A stretch of DNA of 64,000 bases from Bacillus taeanensis (GTDB taxonomy: Bacteria > Bacillota > Bacilli > Bacillales > UBA6769): the NCBI RefSeq assembly GCF_003318295.1, contig NZ_QOCW01000006.1, forward strand, positions 62,001 through 126,000. Reading direction: 5' to 3'. A model generated the notes under the pieces. The model was not told the DNA's origin, did no database searches, and saw only the letters and a program-made list of their open reading frames with translations. The translations under genes and the position numbers were made by a program. This document shows, piece by piece, positions 24,735 to 33,043 of this stretch. Each line of letters opens with the position of its first letter. Within the stretch, counting starts at the first letter, position 1.

Positions 24735-26252
24735 TTACAGCCCAAAAATATTTAACGGACGGCTGCCAACATAGGAGACAACACTTTTTGTTTCTGAATA
24801 AAGATCCAGTGTTTCAACTGATAATTCACGGCCAAAACCTGATTGCTTATAACCGCCAAACGGTGCGCCAGGAAATGCCGAAATCGGACTGTTAATCATG
24901 ACAATACCAGCGCGAATCGCAGAAGCAATTCGATGAGCGCGGCCATAATCCTTTGTCCAAACCGCAGATCCAAGACCAAAGATCGTATCATTTGCCTGAC
25001 GAATCACATCTTTTTCATCATTAAATTTCATCACAACAACAACAGGACCAAATACTTCTTCTTGGGCAATGCGCATATCGTTTGTCACATTTCCAATAAT
25101 TGTCGGCATATACCAGTGTCCTTTTTCAAATTCTGGACCTTCTGGACGCTTGCCGCCGTATAACACTTCGCCGCCTTCTTCAACAGCTAGCTTTACATAA
25201 CCGTCAATAACTTTTTCATGGCTATCCGAAATAACAGCACCAACGTGAACTTCTTTATTAAACGGATCGCCAAGCTTTAAACGACTTGCTTTTTCAATAA
25301 ATTTCTCCATAAATTCATCATAAATATTTTCGTGAACGAATAAGCGGGAACGCGCTTCACAAGATTGACCTGTATTGTAGAAAATTCCGAATAATGAACC
25401 GTCAACAGCACCGTCAATATCACAATCATCGAACACGATATTTGGCGACTTTCCGCCTAATTCAAGCGTCACACGCTTTAATGTTTGCGAAGCTCTTGCC
25501 ATAATGTCTTTACCTGTTTCTGTTTCTCCTGTAAACGCTACTTTATCAACACCAGGATGTTCTGTAATATATGGACCAATTTCAGAACCGCTTCCAGTAA
25601 TCACATTGACAACGCCTTCCGGAACACCTGCTTCGTGACAAATATCAGCCAGCATATACGCTGTAAGCGGTGTATAGCTTGCCGGTTTTAATACAATCGT
25701 ACAACCTGCCGCAAGCGCCGGAGCTACTTTCCAAGCTGCCATCATTAACGGGTAATTCCAAGGAATAATTTGTCCGCAAACACCGACAGGCTCTTTTACT
25801 GTATAGTTAAAAAACCCGTTTGGCATTGGATTTGTTTGTCCGCCAGCCGTTTGGATCGTCCCTGCATAAAATTCAAAGTCTTCAATTGCCTGGGTAATTT
25901 GACCTTGGGCTGCGGCAACCGTTTTTCCTGTGTTTAACACTTCAACACGAACGAGATCATTAAAACGACTTCTCATAATCTCAGCAATTTTAATTAAAAG
26001 ACGCGCACGCTTTGCAGCAGTCATTCTCGGCCATTTTCCGCTTTCAAATGCTGTTCGAGCAGCTTCAACTGCTTTATCTACATCTTCTTTTGTCCCTTTA
26101 GCAACTTTTGCTAATACTTCCCCTGTCGCCGGGTTATGCACATCAAAATAGGCGCCGTTTGCGCTTTCAATATATTCACCATTAATAAATAATGGATAAG
26201 CCTCTTTTACGAGTTCATCTTTTGTAAGCACTTGATTTGTTTCGTTTACCAT
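24735..26252 (-). CDS. Aldehyde dehydrogenase, candidate dehydroadipyl-CoA semialdehyde dehydrogenase
   Basis: 505 residues, full NAD(P)-dependent aldehyde dehydrogenase. Catalytic Glu264 in LELGGKSPN and Cys298 in NTGQSCEARSR are present; IIPWNYPLMMAAWKVAPAL is the cofactor region. By general similarity it looks like a betaine-aldehyde-type enzyme. In this operon the aldehyde is likely the semialdehyde released by ring opening, as for BoxD (3,4-dehydroadipyl-CoA semialdehyde) or the aldehyde dehydrogenase domain of PaaZ. No hydratase domain is fused, unlike PaaZ. It starts 15 bases after the thiolase gene. Confidence 0.82.
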   Translation of the reverse strand: MVNETNQVLTKDELVKEAYPLFINGEYIESANGAYFDVHNPATGEVLAKVAKGTKEDVDKAVEAARTAFESGKWPRMTAAKRARLLIKIAEIMRSRFNDLVRVEVLNTGKTVAAAQGQITQAIEDFEFYAGTIQTAGGQTNPMPNGFFNYTVKEPVGVCGQIIPWNYPLMMAAWKVAPALAAGCTIVLKPASYTPLTAYMLADICHEAGVPEGVVNVITGSGSEIGPYITEHPGVDKVAFTGETETGKDIMARASQTLKRVTLELGGKSPNIVFDDCDIDGAVDGSLFGIFYNTGQSCEARSRLFVHENIYDEFMEKFIEKASRLKLGDPFNKEVHVGAVISDSHEKVIDGYVKLAVEEGGEVLYGGKRPEGPEFEKGHWYMPTIIGNVTNDMRIAQEEVFGPVVVVMKFNDEKDVIRQANDTIFGLGSAVWTKDYGRAHRIASAIRAGIVMINSPISAFPGAPFGGYKQSGFGRELSVETLDLYSETKSVVSYVGSRPLNIFGL

Positions 26253-26267
26253 ATAAACCCCTCCTCA

Positions 26268-27467
26268 TTACAATTTTTCAAATACTGCTGCGATTCCCTG
26301 CCCGACGCCCACACACATTGTCGCAAGTCCATAGCGGCAATCTCTTTTTGCCATTTCATGAACGAGCGTTGTTACAATACGAGCGCCGCTGCAGCCGAGC
26401 GGGTGCCCTAAAGCGATTGCTCCGCCGTTAACATTTACTTTGTTAAAATCAAAGCCAAGTTCTTTTATACAAGCAAGTGATTGCGAAGCAAATGCCTCAT
26501 TCAGTTCAATCAAATCAAGCTGATTAACCGTGATGTTTGCTCGCTGCAGTACTTTTCTTACCGCTGGAATTGGTCCAATTCCCATATAAGATGGATCCAC
26601 TCCGGCAACAGCTGAAGCAACTACTCGAGCAAGCGGCTTTAAGCCAAGATTTTCCGCTGTTTCCCGCTCCATAACGAGAAGAGCACTCGCCCCATCATTA
26701 ATACCGGAAGAATTTCCTGCTGTAACAGAGCCTCCTTCTTTAAAAGCTGGAGGTAGTTTCGCTAATTTCTCTAATGTTGTACCTGGTCGAATATGTTCAT
26801 CCCTATCAAAAGTAAGCGGATCAGCCTTCCTTTGCGGCACTGAAATTGGAACAATCTCATCTTTGAACCGTCCGCTTTCAATAGCCTGCTGCGCTTTTTG
26901 CTGACTCATAACCGCAAATTCATCTTGTTCTTCTCTCGACACGCCATACTTATTGGCAACATTTTCAGCTGTCTCACCTAAACTAATTGGCGGATACATT
27001 TCGACAAGCTTTGGATTGACTAAACGCCAGCCGATTGTTGTATCATGCAGGGTCTGATTTCCTCTTGCACTGACAAGATGCGGCTTCATCATTACGTAAG
27101 GAGCACGCGTCATATTTTCAGTTCCGCCGGCAATAAATACATCGCCCTGCTCTGCTTTAATCGCAAATGCAGCATTATTTACAGCTTCAAGACCTGAACC
27201 ACACAATCGGTTTACCGTCACCCCAGGAACCGATTCAGGCAATCCTGCTAATAAAAGCGACATTCTTGCCACATCACGATTGTCTTCGCCGCCTTGATTT
27301 GTACAGCCAAAGATGACGTCTTCTACTAAACTAGGATCAATTGGGTTACGTTTTAATAGTTCTTTCAGTACATGTGCTCCAAGATCATCTGCCCGTACAT
27401 TTGTTAATGAACCGTTAAATTTTCCAATCGGTGTACGAACGGCATCGACAATAACTGCTTCTCTCAT
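26268..27467 (-). CDS. Thiolase, likely 3-oxoadipyl-CoA thiolase (PaaJ/PcaF type)
   Basis: 399 residues. Active-site Cys89 in [12 protein letters not shown], His in [17 protein letters not shown] and the second Cys in [13 protein letters not shown]. The stretch [20 protein letters not shown] is typical of 3-oxoadipyl-CoA thiolases, which yield succinyl-CoA and acetyl-CoA. That product fits both the phenylacetate and the benzoyl-CoA epoxide pathway. It overlaps the upstream dehydrogenase gene by 4 bases. Confidence 0.87.
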   Translation of the reverse strand: MREAVIVDAVRTPIGKFNGSLTNVRADDLGAHVLKELLKRNPIDPSLVEDVIFGCTNQGGEDNRDVARMSLLLAGLPESVPGVTVNRLCGSGLEAVNNAAFAIKAEQGDVFIAGGTENMTRAPYVMMKPHLVSARGNQTLHDTTIGWRLVNPKLVEMYPPISLGETAENVANKYGVSREEQDEFAVMSQQKAQQAIESGRFKDEIVPISVPQRKADPLTFDRDEHIRPGTTLEKLAKLPPAFKEGGSVTAGNSSGINDGASALLVMERETAENLGLKPLARVVASAVAGVDPSYMGIGPIPAVRKVLQRANITVNQLDLIELNEAFASQSLACIKELGFDFNKVNVNGGAIALGHPLGCSGARIVTTLVHEMAKRDCRYGLATMCVGVGQGIAAVFEKL

Positions 27468-28222
27468 CTAACGGTCTCCCTTTCTGTTTGCTCTATATAA
27501 GAATAAATCCCTTTTCCAACTCGCTTGCCGCTCCAACCGGCAAGCACCATTTTTCTTAGAAGTGGGGCCGGGCGATATCTCTCCTCACCTAAATCTCGGT
27601 GTAATCCCCTTAAAACGGCGTATACATCTTCAAGTCCAATATTATCCGCCCACTCAAGCGGTCCAAACGGGTAGTTCGTTCCTTTTTTCATCGCTTCATC
27701 AATATCTTCTGGTGATGCTGTCCCTTCCATCATTGCAAACATTGCTTCATTAATAATAAGTGCCACAATTCTCGGAAACACAAGACCAATTTCATCTGCG
27801 ACGATTTCTACTTCTTTTCCGAGTAGATCCAGTACATCACATGCCTGATTTAAAAAGGTTTGATTTGATTGAAGCGCCGGCGCTATTTCAAGTAAGCCGC
27901 GCGCTTCTAAATTCGAAAATGTCGCAAACCCGATTAATCGCTCTGAATGTTTCAACCATGATGCCGCTTCTGTTGCACTAACCCCCAGTACGGTCGTAAC
28001 AATTAATGTATCGCTGTCAACAATATTTTCAATGTGCTGCAGCCGCTGTTTTTTCTCGAGCAAATCAAAGTTTATTGTTTCAATAACAACATCAATTTTT
28101 GAATACAATGCTGGATCATTTAATGAAAGAAGTTCAACTTCTTCAGCTTGGGCGCATGCTCCGCGAATTTCTTTTGCTAAATTATTGTCACCGCTGACAG
28201 CTATTTTGCATTTACTTTTCAT
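27464..28222 (-). CDS. 3-hydroxyacyl-CoA dehydrogenase family protein 2
   Basis: About 252 residues from an internal ATG at 28222. A longer frame to 28360 exists but would run far into the upstream gene and lacks homology-like sequence. It has the two-domain layout: a degraded Rossmann start (KIAVSGDNNLAKEI, lacking the usual GxGxxG), then IVTTVLGVSATEAASWL, and the C-terminal DEAMKKGTNYPFGPLEWADNIG typical of 3-hydroxyacyl-CoA dehydrogenases. The altered NAD motif suggests a changed or lost cofactor function, perhaps a partner subunit of the preceding paralogue. Confidence 0.7.
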   Translation of the reverse strand: MKSKCKIAVSGDNNLAKEIRGACAQAEEVELLSLNDPALYSKIDVVIETINFDLLEKKQRLQHIENIVDSDTLIVTTVLGVSATEAASWLKHSERLIGFATFSNLEARGLLEIAPALQSNQTFLNQACDVLDLLGKEVEIVADEIGLVFPRIVALIINEAMFAMMEGTASPEDIDEAMKKGTNYPFGPLEWADNIGLEDVYAVLRGLHRDLGEERYRPAPLLRKMVLAGWSGKRVGKGIYSYIEQTERETVR

Positions 28223-29069
28223 ACTCAAAGTAGCCACCTCCTGCTTTGCGCCCAAGTCTTCCGGATTGAACCATTCTTTCTTGATAAAAATGTGGACGGA
28301 ACCGGCTTTCTCCAAATGAACCTTTATATACGGAAGCGGTTGTCGCAAAATTAATGTCAATTCCGATTAAATCCTGCAGTTCAAATGGCCCCATTTTAAA
28401 TTGACCTGCCTTTTTTAGAATGCGGTCAATTTGTTCCGGCGAAGCAATTTGATCTTTCATGATTCGAATTGCTTCATTATAAAACGGCCGGGCAACTCGG
28501 TTTACGATAAATCCTGGTGTATCTTCGCAAATGACCGGCGTTTTATTTAATTCCTTCGCTAACTTATACAGAGCATCAATTGTTTCTTGTGATGTTTGGA
28601 TGCCTTTAATCACTTCCACTAACGGCATCAGTGGGGCCGGATTAAAAAAGTGCATTCCTGCCACACGCGCTGGTGAACCGATTTGACTCGCAATCTCTGT
28701 AACTGAAAAAGAAGAAGTGTTTGTTGCAAGCAGCGTCTCACTGGAACAATAGTTTTCGAGCTTCTCAAAAATCTCTTTTTTAATTTCAATTTTTTCAGGT
28801 GCCGCTTCAATGACAACCTGACAATCTTTCATTTCTGAAAGATTCGCTGTACAGACTAAACTGTTTTTTACCTGTTCACCATTTTCATTTGTTAATTTCC
28901 CTTTTTCAACGAGGCGGTCAATTCGAGCGAAAATTGTTTTCCTGGCCCGGCTGACAATCTCTTCGGTAATATCATATAAAACGGTTTTATATCCTTCTTG
29001 AATAAGTACTTGTGCAATTCCCGATCCCATCGTGCCGGATCCGACTACACCAACTGTTTCGATGTTCAT
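28212..29069 (-). CDS. 3-hydroxyacyl-CoA dehydrogenase (PaaH-like)
   Basis: 285 residues with the NAD motif GVVGSGTMGSGIAQ near residues 7-20, AAPEKIEIKKEIF, NTSSFSVTEIA, GMHFFNPAPLMPLVEVI (catalytic His), and DTPGFIVNRV. It oxidises a 3-hydroxyacyl-CoA such as 3-hydroxyadipyl-CoA to the 3-oxo form for the thiolase encoded downstream. It overlaps the zinc-ribbon gene upstream by 4 bases and the second dehydrogenase by 11, showing a compact operon. Confidence 0.88.
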   Translation of the reverse strand: MNIETVGVVGSGTMGSGIAQVLIQEGYKTVLYDITEEIVSRARKTIFARIDRLVEKGKLTNENGEQVKNSLVCTANLSEMKDCQVVIEAAPEKIEIKKEIFEKLENYCSSETLLATNTSSFSVTEIASQIGSPARVAGMHFFNPAPLMPLVEVIKGIQTSQETIDALYKLAKELNKTPVICEDTPGFIVNRVARPFYNEAIRIMKDQIASPEQIDRILKKAGQFKMGPFELQDLIGIDINFATTASVYKGSFGESRFRPHFYQERMVQSGRLGRKAGGGYFEYEK

Positions 29070-29248
29070 TTAGAAGATTTCACCTCACAATTCGGCGCTT
29101 CAGTCTGCCATCTTACATATTCAAAAACAGTGCGGCATTTATTGCAGTAATATTGACGAACTAATTGAGCCGTACCAAACGGCGAGTATATAGAAACATC
29201 TGTGGAATCGCAAAATGAACAATGTGGTTTTTTCGTATTATCCAGCAT
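29066..29248 (-). CDS. Zinc-ribbon protein equal to the C-terminal part of PaaD
   Basis: About 60 residues (65 if it starts at 29263). Two CxxC pairs, HCSFCDS and YYCNKCRTVFEY, flank SPFGTAQLVRQ; this matches the C-terminal zinc ribbon of PaaD proteins. In the usual phenylacetate cluster this part is fused to a DUF59 domain; here that domain is a separate gene at 30111-30449. It probably helps to mature the oxygenase metal or Fe-S sites. It overlaps the PaaC-like gene. Confidence 0.75.
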   Translation of the reverse strand: MLDNTKKPHCSFCDSTDVSIYSPFGTAQLVRQYYCNKCRTVFEYVRWQTEAPNCEVKSSK

Positions 29249-29882
29249 TGACGACAGCCTCATGACTTCTCATGCTTGCCATCTCTTTTTTAAATGTTTC
29301 TGTAAGATTTTCATCTTTCATAAGATAACCGGCAGCCGTTAATGCACCATTTTTTTCAATCGATTCGAGCCATTTTTCCGCTTCCACATAGCTTTCATTT
29401 AATGCGTTTTGAAAACGCTTCGGAATGGATCCGCTTTCATTTAATAGTTTAGCAGCCCAGCTTTTTGAATAAATAATATGTTCGTTTTGTTCTTTTAACA
29501 GCTTCGTAAAATGAGAAACAACTTCCTGATGCTCTGTTCTTACGATCGCTTTCATAAGAATATCAAAGGAAACATTTACTGTGTAAAGACCTGCAATTAA
29601 AGAAATCCAGTTATTAATTTCGACTATTGATGAAAAAGCTTTACCCGTTTGCTCGCTTACTTCAGGTTTTTTCCCTTTATGACCTTTCATATCAAATGTC
29701 CAGTTGTAAAGAAGACGAGCATGGCCAAGTTCTGCTTGAGCCATCGCAATCGCTGAAAGAGAAGCTTCTAAATCCGGACCGCCGACACCAACTTCCACAA
29801 GTCGATCACCGATAATATATTTGTTGTCTGCGATTGCTTCAATAACAGTAATTAGTTCACTTTGTGTTTCTATATTAGCCAT
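29238..29882 (-). CDS. paaC: PaaC-like subunit of an aromatic-CoA oxygenase
   Basis: 214 residues, shorter than E. coli PaaC (about 248). Ferritin-like helices: DNKYIIGDRLVEVGVGGPDLEASL, AQAELGHARLLYNW, then KEQNEHIIYSKSWAAKL. E. coli PaaC is the non-catalytic structural partner of PaaA and has lost iron ligands; here an ExxH pair (Glu51, His54) is present in the second helix, which is odd. It overlaps the PaaB-like gene by 8 bases. A catalytic role for the ExxH pair is not shown. Confidence 0.78.
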   Translation of the reverse strand: MANIETQSELITVIEAIADNKYIIGDRLVEVGVGGPDLEASLSAIAMAQAELGHARLLYNWTFDMKGHKGKKPEVSEQTGKAFSSIVEINNWISLIAGLYTVNVSFDILMKAIVRTEHQEVVSHFTKLLKEQNEHIIYSKSWAAKLLNESGSIPKRFQNALNESYVEAEKWLESIEKNGALTAAGYLMKDENLTETFKKEMASMRSHEAVVNAG

Positions 29883-30114
29883 TTAGTCCCACCTCCGCTT
29901 TAAACAATCCTTCTACTTCACGAACACAAACCATGTTTTCACGTCTTACAACAAACATCTCCACCCATTTTTCTTCATCATATACATAGTTGGCATACAC
30001 CTTTGCCAGTTCATCTGTACTCGCTTCAACCGTTCCGATATGAGTTAGGTCATCTCCTCGTTTGATGCGGGTAAATACATCATAATCTCTATTTTTTTCT
30101 TTCGCTTCTATCAT
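29875..30114 (-). CDS. paaB: PaaB-like small subunit
   Basis: 79 residues; E. coli PaaB has about 95. The core YDVFTRIKRGDDLTHIGTVE, the helix ELAKVYANYVYDEEKWVEMFVVRREN and the tail match PaaB proteins (YEVF...KRG...HVG...A...AR..Y). PaaB bridges PaaA-PaaC dimers in the epoxidase. It overlaps the DUF59 gene by 4 bases and the PaaC-like gene by 8. Confidence 0.75.
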   Translation of the reverse strand: MIEAKEKNRDYDVFTRIKRGDDLTHIGTVEASTDELAKVYANYVYDEEKWVEMFVVRRENMVCVREVEGLFKAEVGLNG

Positions 30115-30449
30115 CGCGAGCTAACCCCCCAGCGCTTCATTTTTTGTCTTCCTTCTTCTGTCATTCGGTCAACCGTCCACGGTGGATCCCAAACAACGGT
30201 AATGTTTACATCATTCACGTTGTCTTCTTGGAGAAGACGATTTTTGATATCGCTTTCAATCCATGCCATACAAGCACATGCTGTTGTTGTGTACGTCATC
30301 GTTACATCCACAACACCACCTTTTTCTTTAATGCCATAGATGAGCCCCATATCAACAACACTAATCGGAAACTCCGGATCGCTTACATCTTTTAAGATGT
30401 TCCAATAATGTTCTTCAATATGATAAACAGGTTCAGCGAGTTTTTCCAC
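30111..30449 (-). CDS. paaD: DUF59/MIP18-family protein equal to the N-terminal part of PaaD
   Basis: 112 residues. It has DVSDPEFPISVVDMGLIYGI and the Cys-bearing TTTACACMAW (Cys58, Cys60), the conserved site of the DUF59 Fe-S assembly family, and ends with VWDPPWTVDRMTEEGRQ. PaaD of phenylacetate clusters starts with this domain and is needed to mature the oxygenase. The zinc-ribbon half is a separate gene three positions downstream. It lies 2 bases from the PaaA-like gene. Confidence 0.82.
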   Translation of the reverse strand: MEKLAEPVYHIEEHYWNILKDVSDPEFPISVVDMGLIYGIKEKGGVVDVTMTYTTTACACMAWIESDIKNRLLQEDNVNDVNITVVWDPPWTVDRMTEEGRQKMKRWGVSSR

Positions 30450-30451
30450 GA

Positions 30452-31396
30452 TTACACCACCTCTTTTCTGAAGTCTTCTAACTCGTGATATCCTTTCTGA
30501 ATACGTGCAACAAACTCTTCGTTTTGAGGACCGCGATTTCTAAAACGCTGAATAACGTTTTCCCATGTATCCGGCTCGTCGTATAACCATTTCTTATTTT
30601 CAATATCGAACTTACATGGAAACGGAACATCAATTTCATATCTTCCTGTTTCTTCATTTAAATGTGCAGGTACTTTCACACCGATTGACTCACAGAAAGG
30701 AACCGCTGATGATAACCACTTTTGACGAAGCTCATCATTTGTTCTTCCTTTTAATTTGTAATCAAGCTGCGCTGAACGACTTTTCAATCCATCTGATACT
30801 CCGAAAAACTCCAACGCCATTAAAAACATCCAATCAACAGCTCGCTGTACTTCTTTTGCCGTTTCTTCATTTTTCATTGCAGCTTTCATAATGATTTCAC
30901 CGTTACGAAGATGGAAAAGCTCTTCTTTATCTACTTTTACTAACGCTCTTTTCCACGGTCCATATGATGTATGTTCATGCGCGTCTCCTAACAGTGTATA
31001 ACCTGCTCTGTCAAACAACCCGTTAAAAACACCTAACTCAATCCAGTTATCTAATTTAAAATCAAATGCATATGGATTTTTCCATCTGTTTGCTTGACGG
31101 TCGTACAAAAGACCTTCAACATCTTCACCAAGATCTTTCAACAAACGATAGGCAATATGCGCATGACCTATTTCATCCTGCATGACCGCAAGCGCGGTAA
31201 TTTTATAGTTTAAGTTTGGCGCTTGATCATAGACTGTTAACAGCGGAGGTACGCTTAGAAGTTCTGTATCCCCAACAATAACCAGCGTTTGTTTTAATGC
31301 TTTTAAGTATTCTTCATTCATATCCTCAGAACGTTCAACAGTAAATCCCTTTTGAAGTTTTTCTAATAGCACTTCTTTATTTTCCAACTTAACCAC
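30452..31396 (-). CDS. paaA: PaaA-like catalytic subunit of an aromatic-CoA epoxidase
   Basis: 314 residues with the di-iron ferritin-like fold. By alignment with my memory of E. coli PaaA the ligands would be Glu45, Glu75 and His78 (MQDEIGHAHIAYR), Asp129 (GLFDRAG), Glu159 and His162 (KEELFHLRNGE). TSYGPWKRALVK and GRTNDELRQKW are also shared with PaaA. The sequence is clearly divergent from the classic phenylacetyl-CoA enzyme, and the operon encodes a benzoate-CoA ligase, so benzoyl-CoA is a likely substrate. First gene of the operon, with a sigma-A-like promoter and two operator-like repeats upstream. No PaaE reductase gene follows. Confidence 0.85.
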   Translation of the reverse strand: MVKLENKEVLLEKLQKGFTVERSEDMNEEYLKALKQTLVIVGDTELLSVPPLLTVYDQAPNLNYKITALAVMQDEIGHAHIAYRLLKDLGEDVEGLLYDRQANRWKNPYAFDFKLDNWIELGVFNGLFDRAGYTLLGDAHEHTSYGPWKRALVKVDKEELFHLRNGEIIMKAAMKNEETAKEVQRAVDWMFLMALEFFGVSDGLKSRSAQLDYKLKGRTNDELRQKWLSSAVPFCESIGVKVPAHLNEETGRYEIDVPFPCKFDIENKKWLYDEPDTWENVIQRFRNRGPQNEEFVARIQKGYHELEDFRKEVV

Positions 31397-31406
31397 CTCT
31401 TTTTAT

Positions 31407-31514
31407 ATTATGTTTTTATGAACATCGTCTATAATATATAATATAGAATATTCTAAAAAATTAGTCAACACTTTTTGTTAATTTTTATTATGTTTTTTTA
31501 ACTATCGCATAAAA
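31407..31514 (-). promoter_or_regulatory. Promoter of the oxygenase operon with two operator-like repeats
   Basis: On the minus strand TTGACT (31463-31468), 17 bases, TATATT (31440-31445). An element of the form RCGNTNGTTAWAAAAACRTAATA occurs at 31407-31434, just after the -10 box, and again at 31486-31514, upstream of the -35 box. The same element precedes five other units in 36-45 kb. It is the likely site for the PaaX-type regulator. Confidence 0.7.
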
Positions 31515-31516
31515 AA

Positions 31517-31552
31517 GGAACTCTTAAGCATTTGATTTATACTTAAGAGCTC
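31517..31552 (-). terminator. Terminator of the liv-type transporter operon
   Basis: On the minus strand the stem GAGCTCTTAAGT / GCTTAAGAGTTCC is followed by CCTTTTTTA, 12 bases after the LivF-like stop codon. It insulates the transporter from the oxygenase promoter. Confidence 0.85.
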
Positions 31553-31564
31553 GAAAAAGCAGCA

Positions 31565-32266
31565 TTATGATGTTAAGGCTAAATATTTACTTTTCACTTC
31601 ACTGTCGAGCTTCAACTCTTCAGGCGTACCGTCAAACACGACATATCCTTTATTTAAAATATATACATGATCGGCAAGCGCTAACGCCATCGAGAGATTT
31701 TGTTCAACCATCAACATCGATAATCCTTCTTCTTTCAATTTTTTAATAATCATCATTACTTCTCTTACCATAATTGGCGAAAGTCCTTCAGAAGGTTCAT
31801 CTAATAAAAGCACTTCTGGATTTGTCATAAGCGCGCGACCAATTGAAATCATCTGCTGTTCACCGCCGCTTAAATTACCGCCCATCGATTTTTCCCGTTC
31901 CTTTAAACGTGGAAATAGTTCATAAATCTTCTCAAGTGTCCAACTCCCGCTTTTCGAGCTTCTAGCCGTTGTAAGTAAATTTTCTTTTACCGTTAAATTT
32001 GAAAAAACTCTACGTCCTTGGGGCACAAGACCAATTCCTGATTTTGCGATTTGAAAGCTCGTTTTACTTTGGATTTCTCTATTATCCAATAAGATTTTGC
32101 CTGTTTTTGAAGGGGAAAAGCCGATGACAGAATGAATGGTCGTTGTTTTTCCCATTCCGTTTCTTCCAAGCAGTACAGACATCTTTCCTTTTTGCACCTT
32201 TAGTGACACCCCATGTAAAATGTGACTTTCACCATAATACGTATGAATATCCTGAAGCTCAAGCAT
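31565..32266 (-). CDS. ABC transporter ATP-binding protein, LivF type
   Basis: 233 residues, the size of LivF. Walker A GRNGMGKTTT near residue 35, signature NLSGGEQQMISIGRAL, Walker B EVLLLDEPSEGLSP. One of two ATPases of a branched-chain-amino-acid (HAAT) type importer. It overlaps the LivG-like gene by one base. Because the whole transporter lies inside an aromatic-CoA island and its binding-protein gene carries the island's operator element, it more likely imports an aromatic acid than an amino acid. Confidence 0.9.
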   Translation of the reverse strand: MLELQDIHTYYGESHILHGVSLKVQKGKMSVLLGRNGMGKTTTIHSVIGFSPSKTGKILLDNREIQSKTSFQIAKSGIGLVPQGRRVFSNLTVKENLLTTARSSKSGSWTLEKIYELFPRLKEREKSMGGNLSGGEQQMISIGRALMTNPEVLLLDEPSEGLSPIMVREVMMIIKKLKEEGLSMLMVEQNLSMALALADHVYILNKGYVVFDGTPEELKLDSEVKSKYLALTS

Positions 32267-33024
32267 TATATCACCTCTTCTTTCCCGATATACATTTCCG
32301 TAACACGAGGATCGGTTTTAATTAAGCTTGGTTCCCCCTGCACAAGCACTTCACCGTTATTTAAGACGATTACTTTATCAGATACACCGAAAATCACGTC
32401 CAAATCATGCTCAATAATTAAAATTGTTAAATCTTCCGGTAAGCGGTTCAGTAAATCCAAAATATACTTTGTTTCTGCATTTGACATTCCGGCTGTCGGT
32501 TCATCAAGCAGCAGTACGTTAGGTTCAAGTGCAACCCCAAGTAAAATTTCAATTTGGCGCTGTTCGCCATATGAAAGATTTTTAACGAGTGTGTCGCGCC
32601 GGTCTGTTAAGTTCCAACGCTCAAGCAGCGAAGAAGCGCTTTCATAAATTTCCGAAAAATGCGGCTTGCTTAGCGGCTTAAACCATGTATTTTCTACACC
32701 CGCTTTTCGCTGCAGTACTAGAAGCAGGTTATCAAGTACAGATAACTCATTTAATAAATTATTTTTTTGAAACGTCCGAACCATTCCTCTGCATACTCGT
32801 TTATAGTTCGGTACATTCATTACATTTTTACCTTGATAAAAAATATTGCCTTTACTCGCTTCTAAGTCTCCGGCAATAATATTAAAAAGCGTTGTTTTAC
32901 CTGCGCCGTTTCCCCCGATAATGCCGATGCGCTCGCCTTTTTTTACATCAAAGGAAATATCTTTTAAAATTTCAAGCCCGCCAAAGCTTTTGCCGATTTT
33001 TTCAACGGTTAATACACTTTCCAT
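32266..33024 (-). CDS. ABC transporter ATP-binding protein, LivG type
   Basis: 252 residues. Walker A GGNGAGKTTLFNII, signature NLSYGEQRQIEI, Walker B NVLLLDEPTAGMSNAE, and the LivG tail VLVQGEPSLIKTDPRVTEMYIG. Second ATPase of the importer, working with the LivF-like protein below it and two permeases above it. It starts 19 bases after the LivM-like gene. Confidence 0.9.
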   Translation of the reverse strand: MESVLTVEKIGKSFGGLEILKDISFDVKKGERIGIIGGNGAGKTTLFNIIAGDLEASKGNIFYQGKNVMNVPNYKRVCRGMVRTFQKNNLLNELSVLDNLLLVLQRKAGVENTWFKPLSKPHFSEIYESASSLLERWNLTDRRDTLVKNLSYGEQRQIEILLGVALEPNVLLLDEPTAGMSNAETKYILDLLNRLPEDLTILIIEHDLDVIFGVSDKVIVLNNGEVLVQGEPSLIKTDPRVTEMYIGKEEVI

Positions 33025-33043
33025 TTCTTACACCCCACCTTCA

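Noticed and set aside
27464-28360. A longer start (28360) for the second 3-hydroxyacyl-CoA dehydrogenase.
   Set aside because: It would overlap the upstream gene by about 150 bases with a sequence unlike the family; the ATG at 28222 gives a normal N-terminus and an 11-base overlap.
21026-31396. Calling the island a plain phenylacetate (paa) operon.
   Set aside because: No PaaK, PaaE or PaaZ is present, the ligase is of the benzoate type, and the PaaA, PaaB and PaaC homologues are divergent and short.
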